Shown here in pieces: positions 43,401 to 53,439 of a stretch of 64,000 nt of DNA; positions within the stretch are counted from its first letter, which is position 1; each line of letters starts with the position of its first letter. The translations under genes and the position numbers were made by a program. Under the pieces are notes generated by a model. The model saw only the letters and a list, made by a program, of their open reading frames with translations. It was not told where the DNA came from and did no database searches. The DNA comes from Haematococcus lacustris (taxonomy: Eukaryota > Chlorophyta > Chlorophyceae > Chlamydomonadales > Haematococcaceae), in assembly GCA_030144725.1 (NCBI GenBank), contig JASKMD010000007.1:8357568-8421567 (forward strand). Reading direction: 5' to 3'.

Positions 43401-46400
43401 AGTGTCTTTGTTGTGCATGTCTTCATGGCTGTCGTCCTGCAGGTTTCTAATAGGGTTGTGAGCATGGTGGCTGCCATGTCAACAGCTTGCCTTGGGTGGA
43501 GGCCTGCCAGCTCCGTCAGGCGTTTGGGCTGGTGTGGGTTGGCCTTGTCCAGGTTCGCCAAGAAGTCGGTGGCTTCTGTAAAGAGGGGTGACAGGTAGGC
43601 TGCCAGTCGTGCGTGCAGTTGTGGAGCGCCTGAGCTGGGTTGTTGCACGGCTAGGCGGAAGGCTTCCCTGTCACTGTTGGTGATGGGTGTGGTGAGAACA
43701 GTGTGTTTGTGGCTTTGTGCCTGTTGTGTTTGTGCTAGGTGTATGCCCATCCTCGCTGTGGTCAGTGTGGCGATGAGTGGTCTGTGGTCGCTGAGATACG
43801 CATGTGTGTCTACGATGGTGCGGTGCTCCGGGCCTGGTCGTGCGTCGCGCGTCAGGATGGCGTCGATGCGGCTGTTGCAGTGTGGTTGTTGGTAGGTCCA
43901 GGCCCGGTCGCCGGGGTCGGCTTCGGACAGGCGCATCTCTGAGGCAAACTCCCTCATCATGCGGTCCTGGGTGTATTCAGTGTGTTCGGAGCGGTCTTCT
44001 GTTTTCATCGTGGCGTTCAAGTCACCGGCGAGAATGAGGGAGCCGGGCAGGTGTCCTGTGGCTGTGCGTATGTGATGCTGCATGTTCTCCCGCAGTGGGA
44101 GCGCGTCTTCGTTGCAGCCCGATGGCCAGTACGTTGCTACGATGGTGAGGTTTTCGCTGTGGTGCTGGCTAAGAGTCAGGATGACGCATCTGGAGTTTAT
44201 TTCCGCCTCCGTGCTGGGTGGTACTAGGGTAGCTTGCATCTGAATGGCTAGGTCATGCTTGATGCCAATGAGGACTTCACTGTGGCCACCGTGTCGGTGC
44301 AGTGTGTAGTCCTGTGTGGTTACTTTGAGCCATCCCGGTGTGTCTTTCTTGTGGTGTGTCTTCGTCTCTGTTAGGATCAGGATATCAGGGTGGTGGTGTT
44401 GGATGAGGTGGGAGACGTCCCTTCTAGCACGGTAGAGGCCCCGGACATTGAGAGTGGTGAGCGTCAGGTATTGTCTGCTGGGGGTCTGGTGTGGTTGTGT
44501 GGGGAGGATGGGGGGGGCCTTGGTTGTTGGGCATGGGACAGGCGGGCTGGGTATGGTGGCAGTGGGTGCGGCCTGGGTATTGGTTAGGTACCTTGACATA
44601 AGCGTTTGTGTGTGTCTGTCTTTGCTGTGGCTGGTGTTCTTGGCTCCTTTCTTCGATCGTGGTTTCTTAGGGCCTGTCTTGGTGCTTGGCTTCTCGTTTC
44701 GTGTTGGGGGGGGAGGTGTGGCTGCGTCCTCCTTCGCGTTGGCATCTTCGCGGTGTCGCGACCGGGCCGGCGGGTCCGCCTCTGCATAGGTATTCTTGCG
44801 CTTAGGAGCGTTATTGCTCGTGGTGAGGGGGTGTGGTGTTGCTGCTGGCGGTGGTATTGTTGGTGGTTGGTCGTCGTGGCCGCTCAGGTCAATGTGGTGC
44901 GGTCTCGCGTAATGGTGCTCTAGCTGTGTCGTGGTGGCTTGCTCCATTGGGTCCGCTAGCCAGAAGATGGGTTCGATGAGATTCTTATGTTGCATGCCTT
45001 GCTTAATTAGGATGAGCCTTCCTTGCAGCTCCTTCCAGTCTGCTGTGGTCAGCAGCCTTCTAGCTTGTGTAGCTTGTGAGTCCAGCCAGTACCAGGTGTT
45101 GTCTAGGTACCTAAGGGTAGTCGCATGGTTCCTGTTGATGAGAATGGCTGCGTTGCTGGTGTGATTGTCCTCCTTGCCCGTGAGGGTACTAAGCGTTGCT
45201 CTAGTGATGTTGTCTTGGGGCAGCTCTTGCGTTGCCAGGTGGAGGGTCTTGTAGTTGTGATAAAGGTAGTGGTTCATGGAGTGGATGTTGAAGTTTCCAT
45301 CCTCATCGTATATGTGTGGGGTACGGTCGGGCAGGGGTATGTGCCTGTCTTCCCCCCTGGCTCTGCTAGCTAGGTCTTGAAGGTGGGTGGCCAGGTGGCT
45401 GCAGTGTTTGAGGACATCATGTGGGTTGATCAGTGGTCTCCCCATGGCCATGTTGATGGCGTGTACCAAGCAGAAACATTTGTGTTGTGCTTCCATATAG
45501 ATGGGTACGGGTGGGCTAGTGTTGTGGTTGGTATGGCTGATGATGTGGTTTATCTTCTTAGTATGGCAGAGTGCTATCTGTGCACTCGTACGGGTTGTGT
45601 GGGTGGGGGTGATGATGAAGAGCTGGTGGTGTGTTTGCTTTGTTGGCAATGCGATGCGTGCCAGCGGAGTGGGTGCTGGTTCTAGGGAGTCCTTGAGTGA
45701 CCATTTCCCATTGAGGCTTGTCATGGCCATGCTGTGGCCCAGTCTTTTGCATAGGAATGCAGTCGTTTCGTGGCGCTGTGCTAGGCTATCGAGGTTGTGT
45801 TTAGTCCAGTCTTGGGGGCGTCTAAGATCAGCGACGCTTGTCGAAATCAGGCCGTATTTAGATGTGAGGTACAGGTCTATTACTCCATCGTCGTAGCCTC
45901 CTGCGCCTCTTGCCATCTGCCAGGCTATAAGTTCGTCCGGTGTGTTGAGTTGCGTGAGCCTTTGTGCGTAAAAGGTGTCGATAGCGTCAATGCTGACCCA
46001 TTTCCGTCCCGCGAGGTTGTTAAGGGAGTCGGCTTGACAAGTGCTACTACCCTCTTGCTGGACGTAGTGTGTGTTGGGTCCCGGGTTGGCTTCAACGTCC
46101 CCGCATGCAAGTAGGAGCCATGCAATGTATGTGATCGCCATGGCGCAGTAGCTCGTGCTCAAAGTGCCCAGCCATTCGATGGCGGTCTTAAGGTGGTCCA
46201 TGGTGATGGCGTTGGTAGGGCGTCGTTGTTTGTCTAAGATGGTGATTCTGTAGATAGTGTGGCGTTGAAGAGTGGTGTTGTAGTGATGAGCGATTACTGA
46301 GGATTTTCCTACCGTCACAGTGTAGTGGCCTTGTGTAGTCCAGGAGTGCATGCAGACTGTGAGGTTGAGTATGGCGGTGTGTCTATCGATGGTCCCGTCT

Positions 46401-48573
46401 ATGTACAGGAAATTGACGAAGGCCGATGTAGTGGAGATGGCTCTCCATCTTTGCAGCCTTTTGCAATGCCTTCGCAAGCACTTTTGGGACTGAGAGATGG
46501 TCTGCGAGATGGACTGAGAGGTTGAAGTGAGGTGAAGTGTTGCATGGTGATGGATCCACCACCATGCACAGGCTACTGCTATGAATATACCATGCATGCC
46601 CTTCCATTGCAAGTAGGCTTGTTTCATGTCGTGGAGGGCATCCTTATATAGGACCAGTGTATTGTAGGTCTTGTCAGCAATCGTGCCACCCTCTTTGCTG
46701 GTATCCATCAGCATGCACGGATAGGGCATCCCTGTCTGCTCCTTGGCTGGCTGTGCTTCACAGGGCTGCATGGTGCCAGCGTGTATGGTTGGAGCGTGCT
46801 CTGTTGGTACATGGTGGGCTCCGCCTGCCTCACCGGCCTGCATGGTGGGGCACTGAACACGGGGCTGCGTCATGGCGGGCGTGTCGTGCGTGGCTGGGGC
46901 GTGCGCTGCTGGCATGCGATGGGCTGGCTGTGCTCTGCCAGCCTCACCAGCCTGCATGGTGGGGCAGAGGGCATGTGGTTGCGTCACTGCAGGCCAGTCA
47001 TGAATGGCTGGGGCGTGCGCTGCTGGCATGCGATGGGCTGGCTGTGCTCTGCCAGCCTCACCAGCCTGCATGGTGGGGCAGAGGGCATGTGGTTGCGTCA
47101 CTGCAGGCCAGTCATGAATGGCTGGGGCGTGCGCTTCTGGCATGCGATGGGCTGGCTGTGCTCCGCCAGCCTCACCAGCCTGCATGGTGGGGCAGAGGGC
47201 ATGTGGTTGCGTCGCTGCGGGCCAGTCATGAATGGCTGGAGCGTGCACTGTTGGCATGGTGATAACCGGCCGCAGGGGGGCGTCCTTTGGCATGGTGGTA
47301 ACTGGGCGTAGGGGGGCGCCCTTTGGCATGGTAAGTGCTGGCCGTAGGGGGGCGCCCGTTGGCATGGTAAGTGCTGGCCGTAGGGGGGCGCCCGTTGGCA
47401 TGGTAAGTGCTGGCCGTAGGGGGGCGCCCGTTGGCATGGTAGGTGCTGGCCGTAGGGGGGCGCCCGTTGGCATGGTAAGTGCTGGCCGTAGGGGGGCGCC
47501 CGTTGGCATGGTAAGTGCTGGCCGTAGGGGGGAGCCCGTTGGCATGGTAAGTGCTGGCCGTAGGGGGGCGCCCGTTGGCATGGTAAGTGCTGGCCGTAGG
47601 GGGGCGCCCGTTGGCATGGTAAGTGCTGGCCGTAGGGGGGAGCCTGTTGGCATGGTAAGTGCTGGCCGTAGGGGGGCGCCCGTTGGCATGGTAAGTGCTG
47701 GCCGTAGGGGGGCGCCCGTTGGCATGGTAAGTGCTGGCCGTAGGGGGGCGCCCGTTGGCATGGTAAGTGCTGGCCGTAGGGGGGCGCCCGTTGGCATGGT
47801 AAGTGCTGGCCGTAGGGGGGCGCCCTTTGGCATGGTAAGTGCTGGCCGTAGGGGGGCGCCCGTTGGCATGGTAAGTGCTGGCCGTAGGGGGGCGCCCGTT
47901 GGCATGGTAAGTGCTGGCCGTAGGGGGGCGCCCGTTGGCATGGTAAGTGCTGGCCGTAGGGGGCGCCCGTTGGCATGGTAAGTGCTGGCCGTAGGGGGGC
48001 GCCCTTTGGCATGGTAAGTGCTGGCCGTAGGGGGGCGCCCGTTGGCATGGTAAGTGCTGGCCGTAGGGGGGCGCCCGTTGGCATGGTAAGTGCTGGCCGT
48101 AGGGGGGCGCCCTTTGGCATGGTAAGTGCTGGCCGTAGGGGGGAACCCGTTGGCATGGTGAAAGCTGGTTGTTGCAACATCAAGACAGGCCGCAGGGGGG
48201 TTCCCTTTGGCTGTGTGTTGTGCATTGGGTTGGTATGCAGGCAGGTCAACGCAGGATTTGGCAGTGCAGTCATGTGTGGGCATTGTTGCACAGGGTTGGG
48301 TAAGGCAGGGTAAGTCAGTGCAGTACACCTGATGTCTTGCTGCTTGTCGCGGTGCTGCGTCTTTTCTTGACTGTTTTGGCATTTCCAGTAATCTTCACCC
48401 TGTGTAGGACTGCAGTGGGAGCGATCGGAGTCATGCAGGTGCGCTGTGCTCTTGTACCCAGAGGTTGTGTTGCAGCAATGGGTCAGCTGCAGCAGGGTGA
48501 AAAAGGTCAAGATTACAAGTGTCGCTGCTCGTGTAGTCTTACCGGACAGCTTGCTGAGACCATGGTAGGCCAC
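37439..48573 (-). CDS. Dualen1 polyprotein (one frameshift)
   Basis: The likely start is ATG 48573 (MAYHGLSKLSG, then hydrophobic AATLVILTFFTLLQL). That frame enters 12-residue repeats and is lost at about 47960, where one G of a G6 run is missing; the main frame (numbered here from 48382) continues to 37439. Then come 39-residue repeats, two hydrophobic segments, a 2A motif (D762-P769) and a Josephin-like protease (C971, H1086, D1101). A basic linker precedes the APE endonuclease (N1312, E1339, D1454, H1533) and RT (YADD 2127-2130). A PHD finger (about 2697-2750), RNase H (about 3180-3315), a knuckle (CPLCGEADSATHLLSGC) and the REL nuclease (D3522, E3548, K3550) complete it. Apart from the frameshift all recognised catalytic motifs are present. 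The polyprotein drives target-primed reverse transcription in the nucleus. Confidence 0.92.
37700..38110 (-). other. Dualen1 restriction-like endonuclease with zinc knuckle
   Basis: CPLCGEADSATHLLSGC (about 38048-38098), then RPDIIMVS (Asp at 37817-37819) and VTILEIKYC (E-x-K at 37733-37741) form the knuckle plus PD-(D/E)XK layout typical of REL-type LINEs. Confidence 0.88.
40125..40290 (-). other. Dualen1 PHD finger
   Basis: Cys4-His-Cys3 array: CTCELCWEPKEDSPMCNIC, AYHPACL, HWLCPVCAHG. PHD fingers read histone tails. It is conserved in Dualen2 at 33350-33545, and a PHD also ends gypsy B pol. Confidence 0.85.
41700..42830 (-). other. Dualen1 reverse transcriptase domain
   Basis: Motifs in order: GGKAPGPDGIENEIIKMLP, YRPVGLANTIYKLWTSLI, LMVDFTSAFNTT, ARGTIQGDSLSPFLFLIYIE, IDYADDVAIL (active site 41993-42004) and FTYLGVMLTM. 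Confidence 0.95.
43740..44480 (-). other. Dualen1 APE-type endonuclease domain
   Basis: LTTLNVRGLYRARRD, LILTETKT, LILAGDLNAT, SRIDAIL and LSDHRPLIATL give the full exonuclease/endonuclease/phosphatase motif set (Asn, Glu, Asp/Asn, Asp/His). It nicks the target strand in APE-type LINEs. Confidence 0.92.
45080..45490 (-). other. Dualen1 Josephin-like cysteine protease domain
   Basis: Reads QHKCFCLVHAINMAMG, with Gln five residues before a Cys in a C-x2-H-x2-N pattern. About 115 residues later comes NHATTLRYLDNTWYWLDS, with a His and an Asp 15 residues apart. Josephin deubiquitinases (ataxin-3, JosD) show the same Gln/Cys and His/Asn-or-Asp spacing. Function in the element (polyprotein processing or deubiquitination) is unknown. 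Confidence 0.65.
46076..46099 (-). promoter_or_regulatory. 2A-like ribosome-skipping motif
   Basis: Encodes DVEANPGP preceded by AWLLLACG, matching the D-x-E-x-N-P-G-P consensus exactly. Translation would release after G768 and resume at P769. This separates the repeat/hydrophobic N-terminal product from the protease-APE-RT-REL product without proteolysis. Confidence 0.8.
46851..47245 (-). repeat. 117-bp (39-residue) in-frame repeat in Dualen1
   Basis: About three and a third copies encoding PAIHDWPAVTQPHALCPTMQ followed by AGEAGRAQPAHRMP. Nearly identical copies indicate recent expansion. Confidence 0.88.
47255..48165 (-). repeat. 36-bp (12-residue) in-frame repeat in Dualen1
   Basis: About 25 copies of a unit encoding ALTMPTGAPLRP, with P/T-K and G-S variants. 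The array contains the G5-for-G6 slip at about 47960 that shifts the frame. Confidence 0.93.
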
Positions 48574-48735
48574 GTTCAGAGCTTCTTCCGACTTAACGTC
48601 GGCCCTTGACTTCTCGTCGTTCCACTTATCATTCGGGCTTAATTCTGATGCATTGTTCAGTCGTGTAGAGCGTTCGCGCAGCAGCTTCGTGTATCGTGCA
48701 GAGAAAACCTCTCAGTTGTTGCCAACCGAAAAGTC

Positions 48736-48745
48736 GTAGATACGC
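48736..48745 (-). repeat. Dualen1 target-site duplication, 5' copy
   Basis: GCGTATCTAC on the minus strand within the gypsy A chromodomain codons for A-Y-L. Confidence 0.9.
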
Positions 48746-49199
48746 AGTCAACAACTCCTGGCATCCCACCAGCTGTGACCTGGACTCCCACGTGTTGTGC
48801 TCGTCCCCATGGCCCTGCCACTTGACCAAGAACACCAACTGCCTCTTCTTGGGCTTGCCACCCCGCTTGACTTGGCTCTTGGCTATCCGGTGATCCACCA
48901 CCTTCTCCACCTTGTACTATGGCTCTCCATCTAGCCATTGCAGTGGGGGTGGGCCTGCGTGCCCAGGCACCTGGTCAGAGGCATCGTAGGTCCTGTAAGG
49001 CTTCACAAGGGACACATGGAACACGTTATGGATCCGGGACCACTCCTCAGGCAGGTCCAGCTTCACTGCTGCTCTGCCCACCATGTACTCCACTCGGAAA
49101 GGGCCGACATAGCGTGGCTTCAGCTTTCTGGCACCAGGCTGGCCCACTCTGCCCCTCAAGTTTTGTGTGCTCAACAACACCATGTCGCCAGGTTCAAAC

Positions 49200-49207
49200 A
49201 CCGCGTC
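49200..49207. repeat. 8-bp TSD of hAT1, left copy
   Basis: ACCGCGTC, repeated at 56083-56090. The unbroken form is present in the copy at 57333-57345. Confidence 0.9.
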
Positions 49208-49945
49208 TCAGCTGTGACACGTCCTGCGGAAATTTGAATATTTTTCGCATATCACGTACAGGCCATCCCAGCATGTAAGACTTGCACCGCTGGGCTCAGC
49301 GCGTCGCTGTTAGCTCCCTGCCGGATGTCCACCTCCGTAGCCTGCCAAGAATCTGGACCAAGCGTAGCCTAGAGAACTGTCCAGTCGACGGAGTGCGGTA
49401 TAATAGACCCCATGCGCATCGCAAAGCTTGTAATCGCTTGAGCGCTGACTTTCGTGCCCTTTGCAAGTGGAGCGACCGACGATGCCAGTGAGAACATTGG
49501 CACTTGTATCGCTGCGTAGCTGCCAAAATGAACGCGTGGGACTCATGAATTGTGGACCCGACTGCGACCATGCAGAACTGCTGCAAACCCGGCCCCCGGT
49601 CCAGCCACAGCGAATTTGAGGCTGAAAACATACCTGTAGGCTCGTCATGGCACAAGGTACGCAATAGATTAGGTTGCATGACGATGCACTAAGTGTGTGC
49701 CTCTTGGCAGGGAATAGTACCACATCACACATCATGTGGTGTCACATGGCACATGTGTGAGCAGTAGGCCTGAAACTTGTGTGGTGTGTTGACAGTGCTC
49801 ATAGCAACCCCTTGCCGTAATTTCATCTAAAGGTAAATTTGCAGGCAACTACAGCATAGTTATAACCGCAGACTCCATTGTTATGGATGATGTCGTTGCC
49901 CAACAACACACCACATTGTGTACAGTGTACATTGCAGGTGCATAT
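49208..49945. repeat. hAT1 left subterminal inverted repeat
   Basis: Reverse-complement counterpart of 55340-56082. Shared blocks include ctgctgcaaacccggccccc, gctgcgtagctgc versus gatgcgtagctgc, atttcatctaaaggtaaa and gatgatgtcgttgcccaaca. Confidence 0.82.
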
Positions 49946-50025
49946 CCTGCGTTTCCGTATCTCAACAACCTCGTGCAGGTGGAGGTCGTGTAATATCCAC
50001 AGGTCAGAGCACCATCCAACATTGG

Positions 50026-50754
50026 TCATAGTGCATGTGCATCCAGTGCATCCAGCAGCCCACAGACTGTCTTTGCTGGAGGACCCCGGCCTACTACACC
50101 CCACAACTGCCTCAATTGATCTAAGCTGAGCTTCACTGTTTTCTCAGGCAATGGCTGTATTGTAGAACGGTACATGGCTATGGCTTGGATTTGCTGCTTT
50201 GCCATCCTTGCCCGATTGCTTGCTTGCTCTTTTGCAGCCTGCTGTTGCTCCACAGCTGCGGCCTGGTACTGCTGTCGAGTATCTGTAGACGCAAACCCCA
50301 TGCTGATGGACATCTCCGCTGCAGCTCGCTTCTCTCGCCTTTTCTGCTCTTGTAGCTTGCGTGTACTGCCAGCTTGTGCTGCAACCCTGGTTGCATGAGA
50401 GGGGTTGGGGGTCTCAGCACCTCCGGTAGCAGCTAAGAGCAAAGGGCCTGCGGTGTTGGGGGGGGTGGCTACAAGGAGGAGGGGGTTGACCTTGCCATCT
50501 GCCATGCGCCTTCGCTTCGCAGCCCTGTTCGCTGCAAGGCTGGCTTCTGTTATGTAGTGGTGCCAGGTGTGCAATGGCTCTGTGTGGGCCTTGACATGGG
50601 CTACAACCTGCGCCGCCCCCATCCTGTCAACTCTGCTGCTGCTCAACGGCTTCAAAGCTGTCTCACATCCCGCATTGGTGATGGGCACTGGTCGATACAC
50701 TTCAGCTAGATGCTGCTCAACTCCAGGTGTAAGATGTCCACTGAGGGCTGTGTA
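50026..50754 (-). CDS. hAT1 transposase C-terminal exon
   Basis: Begins after a cag acceptor at 50755-50757: YTALSGHLTPGVEQHLAEVY, then RPVPITNAGCETALKPLSSS. This resembles the conserved hAT C-terminal dimerisation segment (P-x-T-N/S-A-x-x-E). A basic tail (ANRAAKRRRMADGK) and a Gln/Ala-rich helix follow to the stop at 50026. The upstream intron is about 177 bp with a GTGAGT donor at 50931. Confidence 0.65.
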   Translation of the reverse strand, partial: YTALSGHLTPGVEQHLAEVYRPVPITNAGCETALKPLSSSRVDRMGAAQVVAHVKAHTEPLHTWHHYITEASLAANRAAKRRRMADGKVNPLLLVATPPNTAGPLLLAATGGAETPNPSHATRVAAQAGSTRKLQEQKRREKRAAAEMSISMGFASTDTRQQYQAAAVEQQQAAKEQASNRARMAKQQIQAIAMYRSTIQPLPEKTVKLSLDQLRQLWGVVGRGPPAKTVCGLLDALDAHAL

Positions 50755-50931
50755 CTGCGAGCAAAGCACACAATGTCACAATGACACATGTCACAGCACA
50801 TCATGCTTACGTATACATCCGGAAATCGCGTGATACATCATGCTTACGTACCTTCATGCTTACGTATACATCCATAAATATGTATATGAGTGTCAACCAT
50901 CCAGTCTATACTCCTTTTGTGTTGCACTCAC

Positions 50932-52464
50932 CAACAATTGAAGACGGGACGCGGTTTCATCTTGGGGAAGTTGTTCAAAGACCAGCCTTGCTGCGTGCCG
51001 CCGTGACGACACGTCGGTGTCACCCAACTGGGCAAAGCTATATGGCATCTTCGCCATGAAGCTCATGCGCTCAGTATAGTAACGGCGGATCTCAATGATG
51101 ATAGGATGCACCACTATCCAAACTTGCTTGACTGTCAACTGAAAACCATGACCAACTTGAAACACCTCATGGATTGGATGATGTTGCTCCTGCCCTGCCT
51201 CAGGCTGTGTGCATACACGATCAAGAAGATGCAACTCCCTTTGATGCCTAGAATGCCACTGGCAAAAGTGCCTACTCTGGCCTGCCTGCGCCCATGACAT
51301 GTAAGGCTGGAAGAAGCAACGATTCATGGATGCAAGGAGTGCGCAATGCACCAACAACTCTGAGGAGCCTGTCAACATTAATTGAAGTGCCATCAGGTTA
51401 GTATGGGAGGGTGTATTCCATGTGCTGGGTGCAGAGGTAGATATGCGCCTGTCAAGGGCAGCGACAAGGCTACTGTGGTGCTCACAACAGTAGAGAGCTA
51501 TCCTGCCATATGTGAGCCACCGTGTCATGCACGCCTCCTCTACCAAGGGAATGCCCGGCAAGGGATCCTTCCGGAACTCAATGCTGATGTGGTCTAACAC
51601 CCAATACAAGTCGGTGTTGTAGCCTGCCCTATTGTACAATTTGCTTTTCCCTGCAACCTCAAAACCATGCTTGGCTGTGTTGTGGAGGATGTGGCAGCAG
51701 CAATGGACTGGGTACACAGGGTGTTGCTGGATTCCATCAACCTGCAACATGTGAGATAAGTGGGTCACTACACTGTTGTTGGCGCCCACGTTAGTGCTAC
51801 AACTGTCCACCGTGACGAACAACACCTTCACACCCCATAACCCCACTTTTTCCATGTGTGATTTAATGGCCATTGCTACATGATAGGAATCTTGTGCTTT
51901 AGGGTGGAAGCATCCCACAGTGAACTCCATTGGATCAGCAGCCATTGGAGCAGCAGGGGCAGCCATTGGAGCAGCAACCAACGGAGCAGCAGCCATTGGA
52001 GCAGCAGCCTTTGGAGCAGCAGCCATTGGAGCAGCAGGGGCAGGGGGGTGAGCCATGGATGCATAACGAGTTCGAGCAGCAGCTTTGAGGCGGGCATGGG
52101 TCCTCTTTGGTGCACGAGCAAAGACAGCGGATGCAATACGAGAACGAAGCGCGGCTGTGTTACGGACTGTAGCAAAAGGTGTGGCCGGGGGTGGCTGGGT
52201 AGGAGGGTGGGTTGGGTGGGCTGCAGCAGCCGGCTGGGCGGAGGGGGCTGGAGGGTGGGTTGGGTGGGCTGCAGCAGCCGGCTGGGCGGAGGGGGCTGGA
52301 GGCTGGGTTGGGTGGGCTGCAGCAGCCAGCGAGGGGCTGGAGGGTGGGTAGGGTGGGCTGCAGCAGCCGGCTGGGCGGAGGAGGGGGCTGGAGGCTGGGC
52401 CCGGAGGGCGACGGAACATTTCAGTACAAGCAGCTCCTGCCCTCTCCTTGCTTTGCCATCCCAT
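50932..52464 (-). CDS. hAT1 transposase catalytic exon
   Basis: After a Pro/Ala-rich N-terminal stretch encoded by a 48-51-bp repeat (52195-52400) come hAT catalytic-core features. These are HVAMAIKSHMEKVGLWGVKV, VTVDSCSTNVGANNSVVTHL (the D-x2-x-x-N motif), YPVHCCCHILHNTAKHG (the C-x2-H motif) and CMTRWLTYGRIALYCCEHH (the R-W segment). hAT transposase is an RNase H-fold DDE enzyme that excises and inserts the element. The exon ends at a donor GTGAGTGCAAC. I see no internal stop in the core. Its start is uncertain. Confidence 0.75.
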
Positions 52465-52592
52465 GCAAGGGCACAGTAGCCAGTACCTCTGGCCTCACCT
52501 GCACACCACAATGCACATTAGCATCCTGCATGTGTATCCTATCAACATCATGTGTAATCCTGCTCTGCTCGTCGCAGGTTTTTATGGCTGCT

Positions 52593-53250
52593 TTACTTAC
52601 GTGCTTGGCCTTCGGTGACTGTCAAGGCAATGTCTTCAGAGGCTCTGCCGTAACTTCTGGCGCATGGGATAGACACCTCCAGCTGCTGCCCAGGTGCCAT
52701 GACAGCAAAGCTGCCCTTCAAGGCCTTGGGTATTGCGTTGAAGGACAGCCCGGTGTCCACCTGCATCTCGAGGGCTCTCAGGTAATGTGCATGGTCAACC
52801 CTGCCCCTTGGGCCAACACCCCTTCGAGGTTCCTCAAGGTGCACAACCTGGCCGCGCATAGGGGGCGTTGGTGGCTCATGATCCTTGCCCTGGGTCCCCT
52901 CCTGCCCACGCCCCTCAGCCATGAGCCCCGCTGAGCGCAAGATCTGCCTCATTTGGTACTCATTGCGCACGTAGGCTAGGGCGAGTCTGGCCACAGGTGG
53001 TAACCGCATGGCTTTTGCCCTGACAAGCTGCTTTTTGAGCCTGATGACCTCCCGCTGCAGTGCGTCCACGCGTGTGCTTGGGATGGGCGGGGCGGGTGTC
53101 GGGTCACAAGAGGACTGTGATGACGGTTTTGGGAGGTGGTGGAGGTCGGAGGGTGGGGTGGGTTGGGTAGGGACTGCCTGAGAACCTTGATGGGTGTGCG
53201 AGGATAGGTTGACATCAGCGGTGGGTACACTGTCAACACATGCAATGCAC
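52593..53250 (-). CDS. hAT1 upstream exon
   Basis: Contains a coiled-coil segment (DALQREVIRLKKQLVRAKAM) and MQVDTGLSFNAIPKALKGSF. The latter resembles the tGlsF...f module that precedes the catalytic core in hAT transposases. The 5' boundary is approximate; short cgcatg repeats lie beyond it. Confidence 0.5.
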
Positions 53251-53439
53251 ACATGGGGGCATTTTTGCATGTGTTGCATACGACTTGTGTGCATGACATG
53301 CATGCATGCATGCATGCAAAAATGGCAGATGGTATGGCAGAAAGCTGTAGTGATTGTAAAGATGAGGAGGTGCAGATGCAGTTGTTTTGTTGAATAAGCT
53401 AAGATTCAAATCATAAAATGTAAGTACCTTCTTAACGTA

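Larger units (their letters stand above)
37317..48735 (-). mobile_element. Dualen1: 11.4-kb Dualen/RandI-type LINE, near full length
   Basis: Bounded by the 10-bp duplication GCGTATCTAC. It has a 162-nt 5' UTR, one very long polyprotein frame (interrupted once), a 122-nt 3' UTR with a hairpin at 37347-37361, and a (CTT)n tail at 37317-37340. Encoding both an APE-type and a restriction-like endonuclease is the defining trait of the Dualen/RandI clade, known from Chlamydomonas. It is inserted in the TSD of Dualen2 and is therefore younger. Confidence 0.95.
48736..49207 (-). pseudogene. gypsy A GPY/F module and chromodomain
   Basis: Reads VFEPGDMVLLSTQNLRGRVG, RYVGPFRVEYMVGRAAVKLD and then, after a nonsense change at 48917-48919 (GAG to TAG relative to the copy at 57626), the chromodomain (LVFLVKWQGHGDEHNTWESR) up to ELLTAYL, where Dualen1 begins. 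The hAT1 junction is at 49207. Confidence 0.9.

Noticed and set aside
47232..47981. Plus-strand Arg/Gly-rich repeat ORF (GRRGAPVGMVSA)
   Set aside because: Antisense shadow of the Dualen1 36-bp repeat; the minus strand carries the continuous polyprotein.
37307..48745. Dualen1 inserted within the Dualen2 body
   Set aside because: Its 5' flank is gypsy A chromodomain, not Dualen2; the simplest reading is insertion into the shared target duplication at the 5' edge of Dualen2.
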